The position numbers were made by a program, and so were the translations under genes. From Eubacterium sp. (lineage in GTDB: Bacteria > Bacillota > Clostridia > Lachnospirales > Lachnospiraceae), in assembly GCA_017616955.1 (NCBI GenBank), contig JAFZXD010000106.1, positions 1 to 10,636 on the forward strand: DNA of 10,636 bases, in the 5' to 3' direction. The notes beneath the pieces were generated by a model. That model did not search any database, was not told where the DNA came from, and worked only from the letters and a program-made list of their open reading frames with translations. This document shows positions 7,194 to 10,636 of this stretch, piece by piece. Each line of letters begins with the position of its first letter. Positions within the stretch are counted from its first letter, which is position 1.

Positions 7194-7511
7194 CTATGGC
7201 AGGAATTTACCTGATGCAAGATACAGTTCATACCACTCATGATGTGTCAGATCTACATCTGCTCCTTCACATATATCTTTCAAATGTTCCGGATTCATTG
7301 TCCCTGCTATAGCCTGCATCTTAGCAGGATGTCTGAGTATCCATGCAAATGCAATCGCAGTCTTTGATACTCCATACTTTTCTCCGAGTTTTCCAAGAAC
7401 CTGATTAAGTTCCGGGTAATCCGGATGATCTATAAAACACCCCTGGAACATACCTATCTGCAAAGGTGACCACGCCTGAACCGTTATATCATTAAGTCTG
7501 CAATAATCCAA
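7194..7511 (-). pseudogene. C-terminal remnant of an aldo/keto reductase (YdhF-like)
   Basis: The frame encodes about 105 residues matching the last third of a roughly 310-residue aldo/keto reductase. It starts inside LDYCRLNDITVQAWSPLQ (TTG at 7511), continues through TAIAFAWILRHPAKMQAIAG, the cofactor-binding TMNPEHLKD, and ends with the family-type EWYELYLASGKFLP. The N-terminal two thirds, with the catalytic Asp, Tyr, Lys and His, are absent. An in-frame TAA lies only 15 bases before the TTG (7524-7526), so no longer form exists here. Family homology stops at the junction with another gene's start. An NADPH-dependent reductase function cannot remain. A short independently translated protein from TTG is possible but has no proper ribosome-binding site in frame. 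Confidence 0.8.
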
Positions 7512-7536
7512 GAATACCCCATTTTATCTTCTGCAT
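7492..7536 (-). pseudogene. N-terminal stub of a Gfo/Idh/MocA-type oxidoreductase
   Basis: A strong ribosome-binding site (GGGAGG, 7542-7547) lies five bases before ATG 7536, which opens MQKIKWGILG. This matches the start of the Gfo/Idh/MocA oxidoreductases, where the next residues normally complete a GxGxxA NAD(P)-binding loop. Here the frame runs into LLQT and a TAA stop after 14 codons, because the DNA switches to aldo/keto reductase sequence in another frame. The match is short (10 residues), so the family call is tentative. The intact start signals next to a dead frame are best read as one side of a deletion. Confidence 0.5.
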
Positions 7537-7590
7537 AGTTACCTCCCTTATCTCTGTAATAAACCTAAATACGATTCTAATATACCAACG

Positions 7591-7631
7591 CCAAAAAGGT
7601 GACAAAAAAAAATTTCTTTGTCACCTTTTGG
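7591..7631. terminator. Hairpin terminator after the hydrolase array, possibly bidirectional
   Basis: AAAAGGTGACAAA (7594-7606) pairs perfectly with TTTGTCACCTTTT (7617-7629) around a 10-base AT-rich loop. CC and GG flank it and can extend the stem past one bulged A. The GGTGACAAA stem core is followed by four T on the plus strand or five T on the minus strand. It lies about 54 bases after the stop of the last hydrolase gene, as expected for the end of that transcript. The T-run is short, so efficiency is uncertain. Confidence 0.6.
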
Positions 7632-7645
7632 TCTATCTATATAAA

Positions 7646-7657
7646 TTGAATATTCAA
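7646..7657. repeat. 12-base perfect palindrome between hydrolase gene and terminator
   Basis: TTGAATATTCAA reads the same on both strands. It sits in the short noncoding stretch 7632-7684, which otherwise shows nothing recognisable. It may be chance in AT-rich DNA. Confidence 0.25.
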
Positions 7658-7684
7658 AGCTAGGTTAACTAGGCAATGATATGA

Positions 7685-8773
7685 TCAGTGCTTATCTATG
7701 TTTTTCTCCTTGATATCATGCAGATAATCCTTAATTGTTTCCGACTGTATTGAAGCGGCAAAATGTCCTCCATCTACATATCGAATTTCTTTATCTGGTG
7801 CAGATATACTATTAACGTACTTTTCCATTGCTTTATAATTTGTTCCTGGTTCCTCATCTTTTTTTCCAAGCAGGTAATAAACAGGAATCTTATATTCTGT
7901 AACATCCGTAGGAAAAACAGTATCTATAAGCTTTGCATCATCCGGAGTCAGCGTTTTTCTATTTGCCATAACATCTTTGTCAAAAGCCACTGCAAACATC
8001 ATATATATCTGTTCAGGACTAGCATATGGATTAAACATGAAAGAGGTTATAATACTAAAGTCAGCACTTTTTATAAGATTGTCACTTTCACAGCATCTTT
8101 TCTTTAATTCACGAGTCACTTCATGCTGAGCATCATCTTCATATATTACTTCAGGATCAAATTTATTCAGAAGTTCCTGCACTTCTTTATCATCTTTATA
8201 TTTTTCAAGCATTTCTTCTTTAAAAGCTTTTCTTTTTTCAACAGTAGTCCATACCGCACTAGTACCCAGAAATGCATAGTAATTCTCAGGATTTTCAGAG
8301 ATAAGCCGTTCACCAAGAACTGATCCCCATGATGATCCCCATAGCATGATCTTATCAACTCCAAATGTTTCCTTAAGGTAACTAGTCATCTCCTGACCAT
8401 CTTTGATCATTATTTCCGGTGTGGCTTCCTCTACAGGTCCAATCTTATAATTATGACCTACTCCTCTCTGATCCCAGTTTACTACTGTGTAGTCTTTACC
8501 AAGCTTCTTCATCATCGGAAAGTCAACTGCACTTGTTGGATAAAATGGTCCTCCATGGATGTAGAGCAATACTGGATTATCCTTATTCTCACTATATATA
8601 CTTATCCACTGCTTTGTACCATTTATATCAACAAATCTCGATTCATTTATTCCATTCTTTGGAGTAATACGATTAATCCCTCTTCCGATCATACATATCA
8701 GTATAAAGAGAATTATGATTCCCAGTAAACTTATGAAAAACCACTTTATTCCTTTTAATACTTTCTTTAACAT
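7685..8773 (-). CDS. Membrane-anchored alpha/beta hydrolase, prolyl iminopeptidase-like (array copy 1)
   Basis: The 362 residues start with a basic KKVLKGIK followed by one hydrophobic helix (about 11-29) with no clear signal-peptidase site. This predicts an N-terminal anchor with the enzyme outside the cell membrane. The S33/alpha-beta hydrolase motifs are complete: oxyanion HGGP (73-76), NWDQRGVG (99-106), nucleophile elbow WGSSWGS (145-151, Ser148), probable acid Asp306 (GKKDE) and catalytic His337 (VDGGHFAAS). HGGP, WDQRG and GSxWG resemble prolyl aminopeptidases, so release of N-terminal proline from peptides is one guess; esterase or lactonase activity is another. Residues about 175-290 form the lid and diverge most from the neighbour copy. 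AAAGGA lies 11 bases before ATG 8773, and the gap to copy 2 is 29 bases, so the copies are co-transcribed. A hairpin terminator follows. Confidence 0.88.
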   Translation of the reverse strand: MLKKVLKGIKWFFISLLGIIILFILICMIGRGINRITPKNGINESRFVDINGTKQWISIYSENKDNPVLLYIHGGPFYPTSAVDFPMMKKLGKDYTVVNWDQRGVGHNYKIGPVEEATPEIMIKDGQEMTSYLKETFGVDKIMLWGSSWGSVLGERLISENPENYYAFLGTSAVWTTVEKRKAFKEEMLEKYKDDKEVQELLNKFDPEVIYEDDAQHEVTRELKKRCCESDNLIKSADFSIITSFMFNPYASPEQIYMMFAVAFDKDVMANRKTLTPDDAKLIDTVFPTDVTEYKIPVYYLLGKKDEEPGTNYKAMEKYVNSISAPDKEIRYVDGGHFAASIQSETIKDYLHDIKEKNIDKH

Positions 8774-8802
8774 CGTTCAATTAGTCCTTTATGTCATTTT
8801 CT

Positions 8803-9885
8803 TTATTTGTTAAGAATATTTTTCTCCTTAATGTCATGCAGATATTCCTTTATAGTTTCCGACTGTAATGAAGCAGCAAAATGTCCTCCATCTACATATC
8901 TGATCTCCTTATCAGGGGCAGCTATATTCTTTTCGTACTTTTCAATCGCATGATAATTGCTTGCTGCAGACTCATCTTTTTTACCAACCAGATAATATAC
9001 TGGAACTTTATACTCAGTTACATCCTTAGGAAACGTATTATCTACAAGCCATTCAGTATCTGGCATTATAGTATCTCTAGTCGCTTTGGCATCTTTATCA
9101 AAATATACTGCAAACATCATATATATCTGCTTGGGACTGGCATATGGATTAAACATAAATGAGTTTAAAATATTGAAGTCAGCGCTATTAAAAATGTTAT
9201 CTCTAGTTGTACATAATAATATTAAGTCATGAATAACCTCATGCTGATCTTCATTTTTTACTTCAGGATCAAGCTTGTTCAGAAGTTCTATCACTTCCTT
9301 ATCATCTTTATATTTTTCAAGCATATCTTCTTTGAAAGCAATTCTGGCATCTTTAATCGTACTAACTGCACTAGTTCCCAGAAATGCATAGTAATTATCT
9401 GGATTTTCAGCTATAAGTCTTGCACCGAGAACTGATCCCCATGATGATCCCCATAGCATGATCTTATCAACTCCAAATGTTTCTTTCAGGTAACGTGTTA
9501 TCTCCTGACCATCTTTGATCATTGTTTCCGGAGTAGCTAATTCAACAGGACCCTTACCATAGTTATGACCTACTCCTCTCTGATCCCAGTTTACTACTGT
9601 GTAGTCTTTACCAAGCTTCTTCATCATCGGAAAGTCAACAGCGCTTGTAGGATAGAATGGTCCTCCGTGGATGTAGAGCAATACTGGATTATCCTTATTC
9701 TCGCTATAAATGCTTATCCACTGCTTTGTACCGTTTATATCAATATATTTTGATTCATTTATTCCATTCTTTGGAGTAATACGATTGATTCCTCTTCCGA
9801 TCATACATATCAATATAAAGAGAACTATTATTCCCAGTAAACTTATGAAAAACCATTTTATTCCTTTTAATACTTTCCTCAACAT
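8803..9885 (-). CDS. Membrane-anchored alpha/beta hydrolase, prolyl iminopeptidase-like (array copy 2)
   Basis: This 360-residue paralogue of copy 1 has the same N-terminal basic segment and single membrane helix, HGGP (73-76), NWDQRGVG (99-106), elbow WGSSWGS with Ser148, Asp304 and His335. Its first 109 residues differ from copy 1 at only five positions (3, 21, 46-48). Residues about 175-290 differ widely and are two residues shorter, in line with a different lid and perhaps a different substrate. The C-terminal SETIKEYLHDIKEKNI block is again conserved. GAGAGG lies 11 bases before ATG 9885, a spacing like that of copy 1, and even the leader sequence beginning AAATGAC is shared, so the duplicated unit includes the intergenic DNA. 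The copy 3 gene ends 33 bases before it. All active-site residues are intact, so it should be functional. Confidence 0.88.
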   Translation of the reverse strand: MLRKVLKGIKWFFISLLGIIVLFILICMIGRGINRITPKNGINESKYIDINGTKQWISIYSENKDNPVLLYIHGGPFYPTSAVDFPMMKKLGKDYTVVNWDQRGVGHNYGKGPVELATPETMIKDGQEITRYLKETFGVDKIMLWGSSWGSVLGARLIAENPDNYYAFLGTSAVSTIKDARIAFKEDMLEKYKDDKEVIELLNKLDPEVKNEDQHEVIHDLILLCTTRDNIFNSADFNILNSFMFNPYASPKQIYMMFAVYFDKDAKATRDTIMPDTEWLVDNTFPKDVTEYKVPVYYLVGKKDESAASNYHAIEKYEKNIAAPDKEIRYVDGGHFAASLQSETIKEYLHDIKEKNILNK

Positions 9886-9918
9886 TAGTCCATTAACCTC
9901 TCAAGTCATTTTCTATCT

Positions 9919-10636
9919 TTATTTATTATTTATATTTTTTTCTTTTATATCATGCAGATATTCCTTTACTGTTTCTGACTCCAGTGTAGCTGCATAATGT
10001 CCGCCATCAACAAATCTTACTTCTTTTTCCGGAGCAGTTATGGAATCTATATACTTTTCCATCGCATAATGGTTTGATCCCGGAGCCTCATCTGTCTTTC
10101 CAAGCAGATAATATAACGGAACCTTAAACTCCTTAACATCTGAAGGGAAGATTTCCCTGGTAAACTGTGCATGATAATCTTCAGGAAGAATCATATATCT
10201 ATAATCTAAATAGTTATCATATGATAAAGGCATAATTGCTAAACATATCTCATTAAGCCCTGCATATGGATTAAACATCATAGCTGTGAGAAGATTAAAA
10301 TCTGCTCCTTTTAAACCATCTTTTACAGAACATCTTTCCTTAACTTTTGCCTCCATATCTATATCAAGATTATTTTCATTATCAGGATCATACTTTTCCA
10401 GGAGAGCAACCGTATCCGGATCATCTTTATACTTTTCCAGCATCACTTCTTTAAATGTAGTTCTCATGTTAACCGGAGCTTCTACTGCACTTGTTCCTAA
10501 AAAAGCGTAATAGTTTTCCGGATTATCTGCGATAAGTCTTGCTGCAACAACAGATCCTGCTGACGATCCCCATATTACGATCTTATCAACTCCAAATGTT
10601 TCCTTCAGATACTTTGTCATCTCTTTACCGTCTTCG
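9919..10636 (-). CDS. Alpha/beta hydrolase, array copy 3, N-terminus beyond window
   Basis: The frame is open to the window edge, giving 239 codons with about 238 visible residues, including EDGKEM before the internal Met at 10620. It aligns with copies 1 and 2 from about residue 125 on. The first third, with the membrane anchor and HGGP, lies outside the window. The elbow reads WGSSAGS, with Ala where the other copies and prolyl iminopeptidases have Trp after the nucleophile Ser. The Asp (GKTDEAPG) and His (VDGGHYAAT) of the triad are present. The C-terminal SETVKEYLHDIKEKNI matches the others closely. The lid region is the most divergent of the three, so this appears the oldest split or the most specialised copy. 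It is upstream in the same run, with a 33-base gap and no terminator seen. The promoter of the array must lie outside the window. Confidence 0.85.
   Translation of the reverse strand, partial: EDGKEMTKYLKETFGVDKIVIWGSSAGSVVAARLIADNPENYYAFLGTSAVEAPVNMRTTFKEVMLEKYKDDPDTVALLEKYDPDNENNLDIDMEAKVKERCSVKDGLKGADFNLLTAMMFNPYAGLNEICLAIMPLSYDNYLDYRYMILPEDYHAQFTREIFPSDVKEFKVPLYYLLGKTDEAPGSNHYAMEKYIDSITAPEKEVRFVDGGHYAATLESETVKEYLHDIKEKNINNK

Larger units (their letters stand above)
7685..10636 (-). repeat. Tandem array of three paralogous hydrolase genes (unit about 1112 bp between copies 1 and 2)
   Basis: Copies 1 and 2 align with a constant offset of 1112 bases over their 5' two thirds. Two blocks are identical at every base, synonymous sites included: 8451-8527 with 9563-9639 (77 bases, around the HGGP-to-WDQRG region) and 8316-8371 with 9428-9483 (56 bases, around the nucleophile elbow). 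The lid-coding parts are far less alike. Copy 3 shares the plan but is more distant. No transposase or long flanking repeat is visible. Confidence 0.85.

Noticed and set aside
7541..7631. Possible promoter for the oxidoreductase stub (TAGAAT as -10)
   Set aside because: The best -35 partner (TTGTCA) is about 20 bases away and inside the terminator stem, so support is too weak to list it.
7591..7631. Reading the hairpin as an insertion-sequence end or a miniature transposable element
   Set aside because: There is only one short stem-loop, with no target duplication, no second copy in the window and no transposase. A terminator explains it.
8419..8728. Overlapping plus-strand frames repeated at 9565-9753
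   Set aside because: They recur only because the hydrolase genes are duplicated. The translations have no motif, and the minus-strand hydrolases explain the conservation.
7685..10636. Reading the tandem units as a CRISPR or phage-type repeat array
   Set aside because: The repeats are whole protein-coding genes of about 1.1 kb, with no short spaced direct repeats.

Overview
All genes that can be supported lie on the minus strand, so transcription runs from high to low coordinates. Gene content and style point to a Firmicute of the class Clostridia, most likely Lachnospiraceae. The basis is moderate-to-low G+C, many ATA and AGA codons, Shine-Dalgarno sites of the AGGAGG type, and a DUF436/AmmeMemoRadiSam/OmpR-type gene set. 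The genus cannot be fixed from the sequence alone.

From right to left, the first block (7685-10636) is a tandem array of at least three paralogous alpha/beta hydrolases related to prolyl iminopeptidases. The two complete copies carry an N-terminal membrane anchor; the third is cut by the window edge. The copies share near-identical N-terminal and catalytic-elbow segments but differ strongly in the lid region, and a hairpin terminator (7591-7631) follows the array. Next comes a deletion scar (7194-7536): the ribosome-binding site and about ten codons of a Gfo/Idh/MocA-type oxidoreductase run directly into the last third of an aldo/keto reductase. Both are broken.

The third block is a two-gene AmmeMemoRadiSam operon (4770-7097) with its own extended -10 promoter. 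It encodes a fusion of a LigB/MEMO-like domain with an AMMECR1 domain, then the radical SAM enzyme AmrS. The pathway's chemistry is, to my knowledge, not settled. The fourth block (1-4678) is a compact run starting at a predicted promoter overlaid by an inverted repeat. It holds a DUF436 protein, an OmpR-type response regulator, a sensor histidine kinase with a long insertion in its dimerisation hairpin, a membrane PAP2 phosphatase and a DHH phosphoesterase cut by the left edge. Gaps of 22 to 44 bases and one 4-base overlap suggest a single transcript, tying a two-component system to a lipid-phosphate phosphatase and a nucleotide/RNA phosphoesterase.

There is no tRNA, rRNA, CRISPR array, transposase or integrase. 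The longest stretch without an intact gene is the decayed zone between 7098 and 7684. The items most worth a second look are the mosaic hydrolase array, the LigB-AMMECR1 fusion with its AmrS partner, the deletion chimera, and the operator-like dyad in front of the DUF436/two-component operon.
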